From NCBI GenBank assembly GCA_964020085.1, contig OZ026605.1:114701-178700 (forward strand): 64,000 nucleotides of DNA, written 5' to 3'. This stretch comes from Micromussa lordhowensis. Lineage: Eukaryota; Cnidaria; Anthozoa; Scleractinia; Lobophylliidae. Shown here piece by piece: positions 24,924 through 34,890 of the stretch (positions within the stretch are counted from its first letter, which is position 1; every line of letters begins with the position of its first letter). Made by a program: the position numbers and the translations under genes. The notes below the pieces were generated by a model, which had not been told where the DNA came from, made no database searches, and saw only the letters and a list, made by a program, of their open reading frames with translations.

Positions 24924-25964
24924 CTATTGTTGCTCGGTCATTTTGTATGAAGTCAGATAAACGCTTGACTTGGAGCGGCCTTTACCCGATCCGTCTCCGA
25001 AACAGCTCGGTCCCACGATGCCGGCCTCACCTTGCACCTGCGGCGCGGTGTCTGAAAGGAAGGACACAGTTCGAATAGCCGACAGTACCGACTCCGCTCT
25101 TTCAACTAGTCGATGGCATCTTAATAAATGAAACCCCGCCCGTCTGAACTCTGCCCTGTAGAACCAATAAATCAAGGGATTAAGGGAAGATTGGATGAAT
25201 AAAAACAGGAAGCAAATTCTGAAAAACAATGGACTTGCCAACCCTGGTGGATGAACGATGTAACTGAAGTTATAAACGGCGCGAGGAAGCCAACAAATGA
25301 CGAAAACGAGAACAACTGTTACGCATGCAAAAGTCCCTTTACGTGTTTGACGCGACAACTGAAAGTCTCTTTTCTCTCGGTCAGCTTGCTTTCTTATCGC
25401 TCTCATAATTTTCACGTTTGTTATCAACATTAGAACGACCAGCAAAACAACAAAACCAAGAACAATAATGCTGTCGTAGAGTTTGTTGGCAAAGCGAGTG
25501 TCCGAGCCATGTTGCCAAAAGTTCCGAATACTGGCCAATATCATCGGCAAACACCAAACGACAGCAAGCATGGAGGTTACTCTTTTCGGAGTGATTTTGG
25601 AGCCGTACTGAAGTGGATGTAAAACTGCAATGTAGCGGTCGTAGGTGATAGCGTAAAGATTTAAGGTTGTACCTATTTTAACGCAGTCCTTCGCTCCTCT
25701 CATCAGCCAACAGTAACTGCGAAGAGAGTACTCACACCCACGGCCGCAGTACACGGCGTAAAATGGAACAACCAACACTGACATTAGAATGTCCCACGCC
25801 GCGAGGCTGACCAGGAGAACGTTCATGTTGCTTCGGCGAAGTTTCTCGGTGGTTAGAAACACAACGCAGGCGAAAAGATTACCTGTGAAGATGATAACCC
25901 CAATAGCGCCATATAAAATAAAAAACAAGATTTCTGTTGACGTACTGCAGGTGCCGTTTCCCAT
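24924..25964 (-). CDS. class A GPCR, cluster subfamily member 4
   Basis: A 346-residue receptor. The frame stays open upstream to 26138 but without an ATG (its first codon is TTG), so I use the ATG at 25964 (MGNGTCSTST), which gives the short glycosylated N-terminus typical of the subfamily. Marks are GN in TM1, AAWD in TM2, DRY at 109-111, CWLPR in TM6, and a TM7 with NPLIYWFYRAEFRRA. Signature residues are C6, C73, C77 (YCGRGC) and C85, K92-D93 and RNFW in loop 2, with no loop-2 cysteine. TM5 lacks proline, as in member 3. The tail of about 65 residues is polar with several Ser/Thr, a possible phosphorylation region. If an upstream coding exon existed, the N-terminus could be longer. Confidence 0.9.
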   Translation of the reverse strand: MGNGTCSTSTEILFFILYGAIGVIIFTGNLFACVVFLTTEKLRRSNMNVLLVSLAAWDILMSVLVVPFYAVYCGRGCEYSLRSYCWLMRGAKDCVKIGTTLNLYAITYDRYIAVLHPLQYGSKITPKRVTSMLAVVWCLPMILASIRNFWQHGSDTRFANKLYDSIIVLGFVVLLVVLMLITNVKIMRAIRKQADREKRDFQLSRQTRKGTFACVTVVLVFVICWLPRAVYNFSYIVHPPGLASPLFFRICFLFLFIQSSLNPLIYWFYRAEFRRAGFHLLRCHRLVERAESVLSAIRTVSFLSDTAPQVQGEAGIVGPSCFGDGSGKGRSKSSVYLTSYKMTEQQ

Positions 25965-28470
25965 CTGTATTGTGTTGTGTCGTCGATTTTTCTGTCCCAG
26001 TTCAATGAAGTCAAAAATGTCGTAAACACGCAAGCTGCTTGTTCTCACTCGCCGTAAAAATGTAAAGAAACTATTGGAGAGAGTGACGCAAAAGACTTTG
26101 AGGTTTTCAATCGCCTTCTTGCTTTTTGATTCTGCCAAAACACAAACTTAATAGTCCGAAGGTTTTGAATTAATCATGTGTATGTCGAACGCTTTTGAAA
26201 CTGTCCCTGTTCACGGACAAAGCCATTTTGACGTTAGTACTTATGACAAGCTTTATGTTGTCAGCAGCCATCGTCAATTCTGAAAGCACGCATTTATCAA
26301 TCAGACAGACGTGTATCTTGAAATTATGCAGAAATGAAAGTATCTCAGTTTTATTCCAACAATTAATATCGCTTTTTCCACCCTTTTTTATGAATTACAT
26401 CAATCGCTTGTTTAACTTTATAAGTTATCAACGGAAGACATCGAAAAGCAAGAAGTGACGAATGGAAAGTAGTTACGGGTATTTGCTATCTTTCATTAGC
26501 TTTCATTCTGCTTATTGGCTTACCTGTGTACACAGTGTTATCAATTTACTTTTCTGTACAGGTTTGAAATAATTTATTTAATTTAACTCCTTTTCACGTC
26601 GTTGGAGAGGTGCTTGTACTCTCTAAAAGTCTGGCGGTTGTGCAGTGCTCCCAAAAAGAGGCAGGCGGTTTTATGGACATCTGTCTTGACACACCAATTC
26701 ATTCCAAAGGCGCACTTCTGCTGTCGTCTTATTTTACATGAAAAAATTAATTAAAAACATAGAAAACTTGAAGGACGGACTGTCTGCGTCCGCAAAGAAA
26801 TAAATTAAGCTAATCTCACATTCGTCGATGGAAGAACACTCATAGCATTCTTTACCAAACAATATGTTGTGCGGCAAACCCCACGCACGGTGATTAGGAA
26901 AGTAGCTGTTAGAGCACATTTGTTAACTCAAGCCGTCAACTCCCTTAGGTTTCTTTGAACAAATTTAAATCTAAAACTGATTATCAGGATTAAGATACAG
27001 AATTTCCAGGCCACGTTCAGGTGCCATATTATTTAAACTGCGCTAGGGTTTAATTATTGATACGTTCCGTGGTAACGTGGGAAACTTTTCACCATGTTGA
27101 CTGTTGGTGAAGAAATTTAAGAAAAATTTGGCTCCCTTTACCAAGTCTTGATTTAAAAACTTTGTGTCCTTTTTTAAGGTTTGCAAAATTCGAAAATCTA
27201 TACTAACCAGCTTGGTCATCCGTATTCAATTCTGTTCGTTCATCTTTTTTTTTTAAAAAAAACAACAATTTCTACATAAAATTTTGAGGTATATCTCGCG
27301 GAATTTTGTAAAATCAGACGTTCAAGTACTGTCGACGCAATGCTGAATAAGCCTCTAACTTTCAAAGTTTGAGGATATCAGTAATGATTCGTGGTCTCAT
27401 TTTAACCGTTAACGAGGTCAAAGAAAGCCATTCAGCAATCACGTTATTGCAGGATATTTTTTGTTCGATCTCCATTTCATTTGGTTTTAAATTGAGAAAA
27501 GATAACTGAGAGATTGTAAAAGTTTAGGCAATTAATATGTCCTTTGAGCTGAGTAGTTCTTGGAAGCTGACTGTTTTGTTGTTAAGCGAAACGGAAAGGA
27601 CTTCTCAGTATTCGTCGATCCTTACTTCAGTTAGCCTTGCAAATTCAAAAACCACTTAAACTCTACAAAACCTATATCTCACCTTCAATGTGCCTTGAAT
27701 CTTTTTGAAAAAATATCAGCCCCTTTATTCTTAGGAGACACTTCCTTACCTTTCAATTTGCGAGATGCTTTTAAAACCCGCATTTTACCCATTAAGATCC
27801 AGTTGTTTTTCTGTGGTTAACCAATCGAATGGTGCCACGGGCCTTACTCATTTTCCGATATTGTGTGTTCAAATTGCTCGTCAAAACACTGAAACATAAG
27901 CAACTTAATAAGCCTGCAGACTCTTTATTCTAACATGTTATTGATGTCAGTGATGACAATTCATCACCCGTTCAAGGCTGAACTTTTTTCAGGCTTTATT
28001 ACAACTACTTAAGTTGTGAATTTAACTTCGATGGTCTTTCTTAAAATGGTTTCTGTTTTTCGCAGTTCAAGTATATGAATTTCATATATTCCATTTTAAG
28101 TGCTGTGAATGTTTGCACAAGGCCATTAAAATTTAATTGTGAAATATACATTGCAATTAACTAAATGCTCTGATCGCGTTGCTTTTAAGCTTTTAAAAAC
28201 TCATCTTAATCTTCTATCCGTTGGCTTTCATGCACAGGAAGCACTTGAATTGTGAGTCAAGTGCGTATTGCAGGACAGTTAACAGCATTTTGCAGAACAT
28301 TGTGTTGTGTTTTAAACCTTCTGACACCTGTTTAGGGGAAAGCCCTGGGGCCTTATGTTTTAAATAATATTCTGTCTCTCTCGTGAGACCCACCTGGCAT
28401 GGCTTAATCGATTTAGCGTCCGAAAATTTTATTAATTTTTTTATTAGAAAGGTTAAGCTTGAAGTTTGCG

Positions 28471-28668
28471 GCAGACCGCAAACGGCAAAGAGTACCTCTG
28501 ATTTTTTTTATTATATTTTCTTGTAATCGTCAAATAAATCACACAAAAATAGAAAAATTCCTCCTACTATTCACCGCAGATACAACTATTTTCACTCTAC
28601 TGTACAAACAGCTCAAGACGGACGGCAAAAATGAAAGCAAAAGTCTCATGTTTGCCGTTTGCCGTCTG
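28471..28668. repeat. short element with inverted GCAAACGGCAAA ends
   Basis: The left end GCAGACCGCAAACGGCAAA and the right end TTTGCCGTTTGCCGTCTG are inverted copies about 160 bp apart. More copies of the same word follow at 28720-28773. Non-coding, MITE-like. Confidence 0.55.
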
Positions 28669-29009
28669 ACGTAACGTCACGCTTAATAGAGATCTTAAGA
28701 TCGAGGTTTGGAGATCTTACCACAAACGGCAAGCCGCGGTTTGCGGTTAGCGGTTTCACGTTAGCCGTCTGCCCACTGGTCTGCCCATATTTGGGACTTA
28801 AGATTCGCGGGCTCAACCTAGCCGGCTGCCATGTTTGTTTTCATTCGTTCGTTCACTTCTGTTTTAGCTGAGCAATCATCTTCAAAATTACGTTTCTATG
28901 AAAAAGAATTCGATAATTAATTAGCGAAATAGGGAAGCCAATATTGAAAGAGGAAATACTTCCAAGTTGAGGGGGAGTTAAATTGCAGAATTTATTAAAG
29001 GATTATTAA

Positions 29010-29725
29010 TTCGAACCTTACTACAATATTCGTCAATGTTTTTAAATGCTTTTTGTATTTTTCTTAAATATTCTTATTATCAACTTTGTTAAGCCTAGTA
29101 TAAAACTGGGTGAATACTTTTGTTCAATTGGCGTTAATGAAAAGATTGTATATTCTATTCTTGCCATAATATTGGTTGAGATTTATAAAATTATAATGCA
29201 GCGACTAAAGTTACTGAAATTTTCTAATATATTGTTATTATCAATTTTATTAAGCCCAAATAGTATAAACTTGGATGAATACCTTTCTTTAATTGAGGCC
29301 CGGTCCACACTAGGAGAAGAAATCGCGGAGAAATCGCAGCTTTATTTCCCAGTTAGGCCTAATGTCCACACTAATCCGAAGCCGGAACTTTTCGAAAACG
29401 ATGACGTCACGACAATCAAGTAATTTCCCTGCCAGAGTTTTCGCCAAACACAACGCCAAAATGACCGGTGATTGATGCGTTTTCAATTGTGGACGGAAAA
29501 GATTTGATGCGTTTTCAGAGTAAAAATCCCGTCTTCAAATTCCTCTGGCATAGTGTGGAGGGAGCCTGAGAATTGAATGGAAAGCATGTTAATTTAAATC
29601 TTGCCATAATATTTGTCGATGGTTTTTAATCATTGTGGAGCCATTAAAGTTTATATTCTTATTATCAGCCTTATTAAGTCCGGATAGAATAAACCTGGGT
29701 GAATACTTAGGTTTAACTACTCTTC
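29010..29725 (+). repeat. three diverged ~130-bp AT-rich units, one boundary split by a MITE
   Basis: Units at about 29010-29134, 29155-29294 and 29604-29725 share TTATTATCA, TTATTAAGCC, AGTATAAAC and TGGGTGAATAC in the same order; units 2 and 3 also share CTTGCCATAATATT. Between units 2 and 3 lies the 29295-29568 inverted-repeat element, so the array predates that insertion. An apparent 125-codon frame across units 1 and 2 is a by-product. Confidence 0.65.
29295..29568. repeat. CCACACTA-family element, copy 3
   Basis: The ends are AGGCCCGGTCCACACTA and TAGTGTGGAGGGAGCCT, a clear terminal inverted repeat. The inside carries the family blocks GATGACGTCACGACAATCAA, AAATGACCGGTGATTG and GACGGAAAAGATTTGATGCG. 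Non-coding. AATTG flanks both sides but is offset on the right, so a target-site duplication is not certain. Confidence 0.75.
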
Positions 29726-30347
29726 AACTCGTTGATTTTGTCAGTAAACGTGATTGACTATGAAAACCATGATGCCAGGGAAGGCAATTAAATTAAACAA
29801 TTAGTTAAAAGTTACGTAACTTACTGTCAGACTTGTGTATATACAAAACTTTCGCATTGCGAGAAGTGTTTTCCGAACGCTTAACTTTTGAGTTAAAAGT
29901 TACGTCAGTAACTGATTGTTCTGTTTGAAAAACCAAATGTTTCCGCACATGAAGAGGAGTGTTTCCCCCCCCCCCCCCCCGTGAGATTTTCCGACAGTCT
30001 TTTATTTTGCTTGAACATCTTTGACGGTCGTGTGAATATTCTCACTATAAGTTGCGGCTGACATAAGCTGCCGCCATCGTCATCGACATCGCTTTTTTTC
30101 GCATTGGCTTGCTTTAGAAACTCTAATGCTCTCTTTCTCCATCACGGCATCTATAAAATGGATCTCGTTCTAGACTTCGTCCCGTTTCTGCGGGGTGTGG
30201 AGGAGAACTTTTCTTCACATCCACGGTTGATAAGTCGAAATATATCGCTTTCGAATCCGACTGATTTAAATGTCGATGAATCCGGAATGATTTGTGAATC
30301 CGGAAATCTGTACACGTAGTCTCTCTGCAGGTGTTAGTTATTGTTAA

Positions 30348-31343
30348 TTAAGAATTGAGCTCGTTCTGCGACTTGCTGGCGACTCTTCCTGATCTTGTAG
30401 ATTTACGCCGACATATCAACGCAATACCAGCTTGCCTGAAATCCGATCTGTAAAACGAATAAATAAACGGATTGGCCGACGACTGCGCAAACAGACACAA
30501 CCAGGCAATCTTCACTAAAACATCACTGACTAAATCAGCCCTGCCAAACACGAAACTGAAATTGACGAAAGCCAATGGCAGCCAGCTAAAGAGAAAAACA
30601 AAAACTACTAAGACACAAGAGATGGTTCCCTTCTTGGCTTTAGTTATTTCTATCCGTGCCTCTCTTTCCACCGTTGTTATTCGACCTCTCACACTGTTTT
30701 TTTCCTGGTCCACTCGTCGATCTTGTCGCCGTATCGCCTGAATGATCCTGACGTTAACCACAAGGATGACAAGGATTGGTAGTAAGGCAAAGGTGAAGAT
30801 CAGTATGCTGTTGTAAATCTTGTCTATTTTTTGCGCCTCTTTTTCGGACTTTGTGTGGAGCCAGGCGTTTCGTATGAGGGCGATGATGGAACTTAAGCCC
30901 CAGATCCCTACCAAAATACAGCAGACGCTTCTCTTGGTCATGTAGATTTGGTAGCGTAAGGGCCGCAGCACTGCAAGAAATCTGTCAAACGATATTGCAG
31001 CTAAATTTAACACTGTTCCTCCGAAAGCAATATCTTTCAGACCAGCCATCAACCAGCAGTGCTTGGACATGGCATTTCTACATGAGATACTGTTACAGAA
31101 CACAGCATACCCAGGAACAACGAGCACTGCCATCATGATATCAGCCACCGCTAGGCTAACCAGGAAAATGTTCATGAAGCTTCGTCGTAGACGTTTCGTT
31201 GTGACAAAGACAAGGAAGGTAAAGAGATTCCCCGTCAATATTACGACGCCAGCGCTGCCATAAAGAATCCAGGAAACCATTTCCAAAGTTTCGTTGCAAA
31301 GGGCGATGGTTTGACTTGGTTCCTCAGTTATAAAATCCTCCAT
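30348..31343 (-). CDS. class A GPCR, cluster subfamily member 5 (DRF variant)
   Basis: A 331-residue intronless receptor with an ATG start at 31343. The short N-terminus has one glycosylation site (NET). Marks are GN in TM1, AVAD in TM2, SWLPL in TM6 and NPFIY followed by SFYRSDFRQA. The TM3 end reads DRF (120-122) instead of DRY. Signature residues are C16, C83, C88 (spaced by four residues rather than two or three) and C96, K103-D104 and RNAW in loop 2, with no loop-2 cysteine. The loop between TM6 and TM7 (FGRADLVSD) pairs it with the 17.5-kb receptor. The tail is short, basic then Ser-rich. The pseudogene at 34.3 kb lies next upstream on the same strand. Confidence 0.92.
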   Translation of the reverse strand: MEDFITEEPSQTIALCNETLEMVSWILYGSAGVVILTGNLFTFLVFVTTKRLRRSFMNIFLVSLAVADIMMAVLVVPGYAVFCNSISCRNAMSKHCWLMAGLKDIAFGGTVLNLAAISFDRFLAVLRPLRYQIYMTKRSVCCILVGIWGLSSIIALIRNAWLHTKSEKEAQKIDKIYNSILIFTFALLPILVILVVNVRIIQAIRRQDRRVDQEKNSVRGRITTVEREARIEITKAKKGTISCVLVVFVFLFSWLPLAFVNFSFVFGRADLVSDVLVKIAWLCLFAQSSANPFIYSFYRSDFRQAGIALICRRKSTRSGRVASKSQNELNS

Positions 31344-33489
31344 TTCGATCAGAGTGATAAATAATCTGCTTCGCCTGGCTACACTAGGCGACTGTACGTG
31401 CTATTCAATTTGACTGGGTAAATAATGGTGCCAGTGGTATTACATGTCAACATATCAAAAACAGTCTGAGCTATCTCGCTTTTCAGCCAATGAAATGCTC
31501 TGATCTTTTTGCTTTATTTTAATGTGAGTGTGTTTGTCTAATCATCGGAAAGATCCCGCTTTCACATCTTAACTAGTTCGCCGCCAGATACTTAAATGAA
31601 TACAATTGAAAACATGATTTAAATCATGTTCACAAGACCGACTTTGCACGAACAGTCAGAAATATTTGTTAAAAAAATTAGAAAGCAAGAAGGGTGCGTA
31701 TTATTGTTTTTTCTTTCGACGGATAATGTTTAATCAGAAGTTTCTAATGCTCTTATAAACTCCTGGTTTAATTAAACCCTTGACTCATCACGAGAAAGAA
31801 CAGGAAATCGGAATTTTAACGGCAGCTGGAAATATGAAAGTCTTTTCTGAATTTGCCTTTTTCAACTTCGGGTTAGAATAAAATAAAAGACGATTCTCCC
31901 AGGCATATTTTCCGTCTTTTCAACATAGCTAAGCTTAAAAAGATAAGGTAAAAAGCGCTGAAACAGGAAACGTGTTTTTCATTTAGGTATCTCTTATCGG
32001 CTTTTCGGAGATCCGATATCAGCATTTAGGATTTAATCATTCTTGTTTAAAGATATTAGATAAAATTTGCAAATTGTACATTTAAAACTTTTTCAAAACA
32101 AACCGTTCAGTTAGTGATGTTGATTTCAATCTTTATTATCCATATCATACGAGCGCACATGGCCCTGTAAGAAAAACCTTGTATTTCTTTTAGTCTCGCT
32201 AGAGCTGTGTGCTGATGAAAACCGGGGCACTTCACTTACAGCGACAGACAGTACGCAACGTTCACGAGCGTTCCTTTTTTTGAAGCTACCGAACGCAAAG
32301 TTGCGGCCACCTTTTTAGCATACACCATTCCATGACATTTTCGACCACTTGCACTCTCACCTTCCGAATTGAAAACGGACCTTCTCTCCTCTATACATTG
32401 GTCCTTAATTTTAATACTTGACTTACGATGGAGACACTCAAGGTCTCCAAGGAGACGTCAGGTTTTTTCATGTTAAAAAACATAATCTTAAACAAACCTT
32501 TCGTTATTACAAACAAAGAAACGATAAGAGACTAACGTTTGACGCCGTGCAACCTACGTATTTCTCGCGTAATCAGAGTTCTGCGTGGGAACGGAACTAA
32601 GAGATGATAAATAAACCATGTACCCCAGTGTCGATGCTATGCAGGTAAACGCGTAAACAGGTTGCTCAATTCGAATTCGGAACTTTCAAATTTCTTCGTC
32701 TTCAGGTTCGCGCTCTCCAAGCAGAGCAATATTTGGTCATTTTATATGTTCTTGTTTTACCATCTTGGAAAAACGAGGGCTTAATAGAAAGGCGAGTTTA
32801 TTAAAAAATTGAAATTCTTGATGAGGGACTATCAGTGGATGAGGCACACTAAAGAGACGGGTTTATCAGTGAGGGGCTCTAGCATGACAGCATAGCTAAC
32901 CCTGCGTTAGTAGACCGAAATTAAGGGGTGTAGAAGACAACCATGTAGTTTGTGAGAGGGTTGAACATTCAGCCCTCAACTGCTGTTCAAAGAAGCCACA
33001 GTAAATTTTCTGCCATGGGGAAGAGTTTTTGTCAGGCCTGCTATTGCAACAGGTTTAGTTTAATTGATCACTTTCCAGTTGAACAAAACACCGTTTTTCA
33101 CGGCAGCCGGTGTTTATAGCGGCTTTCCCGCCAAATGTTTAGCTAATCGCATTTTTTGAGCAAATGTCAATGACAGCTGATTCGGCTGAAACCACTACTG
33201 TCAAGTTGTCAATTATAATACAAAACCAGCATGTGGAAGCTATCCACTAAAACCTGAGCTCTGCACTATTGCTTTAAGAATTGGAAGCAATTAGATGGCG
33301 CATTGTACTTTTAAAGGGCGAGCGATCAAAGAAGGTAAAGAAGGGCATAATATTTAAGTATTTCTAGCAATAAATAGCTTATAGATAAGGCAAAATGACA
33401 GAGCACCATGCAAACAAAGTTCGCCCGGCTCCAAGTTGGCGAAAACCGATTGGTGATCTGATTAGTATAGGTCATGATACGGTTTCGAA

Positions 33490-33612
33490 TTCAATTTGGA
33501 ATTAATTTGCACGAGTGAGGTTTTCAAAAAACTGAAATTGCACGAGCCGCTTCGGCAAGTGCAATTTCAGCTTTTTGAAAAACTCACAAGTGCAAATTAA
33601 TTTCAAATTGAA
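33490..33612. repeat. long imperfect fold-back hairpin
   Basis: Two arms of nearly 60 bp pair around a short centre near CGCTTCGG: AATTAATTTGCAC, GTTTTCAAAAA, CTGAAATTGCAC on the left and GTGCAATTTCAG, CTTTTTGAAAAACTC, GTGCAAATTAATT on the right. Non-coding; a fold-back transposon remnant is likely. Confidence 0.65.
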
Positions 33613-33805
33613 CGAGAAAACATGAAAAACGTCGCGCAGAAGAATTGCCGGAAGATGTTTCTTGAAGCCATTTTTTTCGCATTCGAGAAAACTTTTTTCA
33701 GAGTTTCCGAACAATATCTTTCTCACTGCTTTACATGATATCATTGGCTAACTAAATTTCTCATTGTCTTTCTACCAATCATTATCCAGAATGACGATGT
33801 GTAAT

Positions 33806-33861
33806 TTGCACTGGTGTTACACTTTTTGCACCGGTATTACACTTTTTGCACTGGTGTTACA

Positions 33862-33864
<3 letters not shown>
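33806..33864 (+). repeat. 20-bp minisatellite, three copies
   Basis: The unit TTGCACTGGTGTTACACTTT appears three times in a row; the middle copy differs at two positions and the last lacks one base. Confidence 0.85.
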
Positions 33865-33892
<28 letters not shown>

Positions 33893-34269
33893 GCGAGTAA
33901 TTTCTTCATGTGTATTATTATTCTAGTAATCTTTGCTCTTTCGAAATGCGCATGCACCAGACCCACATATTGTTTTCTTAAAGAAATACACTGATCGCTG
34001 GTACTCATTTTAATTTTCGTATTCAAATTCAAAAAACTAACTGATTTTAATGCTATGACCGCCGTATTGATCGAATGTTTTTGTTTCCTTGCCCTAAAGA
34101 GTGTTCTTTGTAGGGTGAATAACACATCAAGAAACTTCACAGGTCTTCATTATTTATTTTAATTCTACTTTTTAAGGCTTATGTCAATCTATTTACAACC
34201 ACCAAACAAAACGTCTCCTTCACTAACCCACGGGTCGAAACCATTACAACTAAGATTACATTATCTGAG

Positions 34270-34890
34270 GAGTTTTTAGAATCCAGTAAACGAATTGAAT
34301 CCTGCCGGCGAAACTTCGCTCGGTAAAAGGACTAAATAAATGAATTATAAATGAAGACGACTGAAGAAACAGAAAAAAAACCGGGACAACTGAATAAGTA
34401 TTGGACTGCCTAAATCCTCGCGGCGAAAGAGAAGAGAAATATTATAAAAGATACGAGGAAGCCAGCATAAAATATATACTAAAACTACAACGATACACGC
34501 CAAACGGCACCTTTGAGTTTTCTAACATCGTTTACTGCACGTCTGTGTAGATTGGAATCGTCGATTCGTTGAACTTGTTTCTCAAAGGTGTTTGACGCCC
34601 TTTAGCGCTCTGATCTGTCAACAATACCGAGTCAGGACATATATAAAACCATCACTAGCGCTCCTATACACAGGTCGGAAATGGCCAAACTCACAAGATA
34701 AATGTTCATGAAGCTACGGCGAAGATGGCGGGTTTTCAGGAACACCGCTCACACCTGACTATTTCTTGCCAAAATTAGCGCGGCAAGGAACGCCGCCGCT
34801 CATGACCCAGAAGATCACGTCCACGCCGAGGCTGCACGGAAAGCCCATAAACCCTTTCGCGGGCGACGAAACATTGGTAGCTGTCCCAAC
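34270..34890 (-). pseudogene. decayed GPCR of the cluster subfamily, middle deleted
   Basis: Reading the minus strand, fragments of the receptor family appear in order but in shifting frames. They are a pre-TM1 CSLGVDVIFWVMSGG; TM1 remains ALILARNSQV followed by a stop; LKTRHLRRSFMNIYLVSLAI and SDLCIGALV (TM2); then, with no loop 1, TM3, TM4 or TM5, a loop-3-like KQVQRIDDSN; then TM6 with VLVYILCWLPRIFYNI (CWLPR at about 34453-34467). TM7 is shifted: after QSS about five extra bases are present, and the NPxxY motif reads N-S-F-I-stop (TAG at 34332-34334), followed by SFYRAKFRR. Multiple frameshifts, stops and the deletion make it non-functional as a receptor. It lies between members 5 and 6 and keeps the orientation of member 5. 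It may still be transcribed. Confidence 0.88.

Larger units (their letters stand above)
25965..30347. other. intergenic spacer with tandem and inverted repeats
   Basis: About 4.4 kb, no supported gene. It contains an element with inverted GCAAACGGC-type ends (28471-28668), further copies of that motif to 28773, three copies of an AT-rich repeat (29010-29725) interrupted by a CCACACTA-family element, and a poly(C) run near 29967-29982. The region 26140-28440 shows nothing I can name. Confidence 0.55.
31344..34269. other. intergenic spacer with hairpin and minisatellite
   Basis: No gene seen in about 2.9 kb. It holds a 20-bp perfect palindrome (31611-31630), a long fold-back hairpin (33490-33612) and a three-copy 20-bp minisatellite (33806-33864). 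Confidence 0.55.

Noticed and set aside
25965..26138. Open extension upstream of the 24.9-kb receptor
   Set aside because: It starts with TTG and has no ATG. The shorter start gives the subfamily-typical N-terminus.
29046..29423. 125-codon frame, plus strand
   Set aside because: It runs through AT-rich repeat units and into a MITE, so it is a by-product of the repeats.
30104..30319. 71-codon frame converging on the 30.3-kb receptor
   Set aside because: No motif; it lies opposite the expected 3' UTR and is of chance length.
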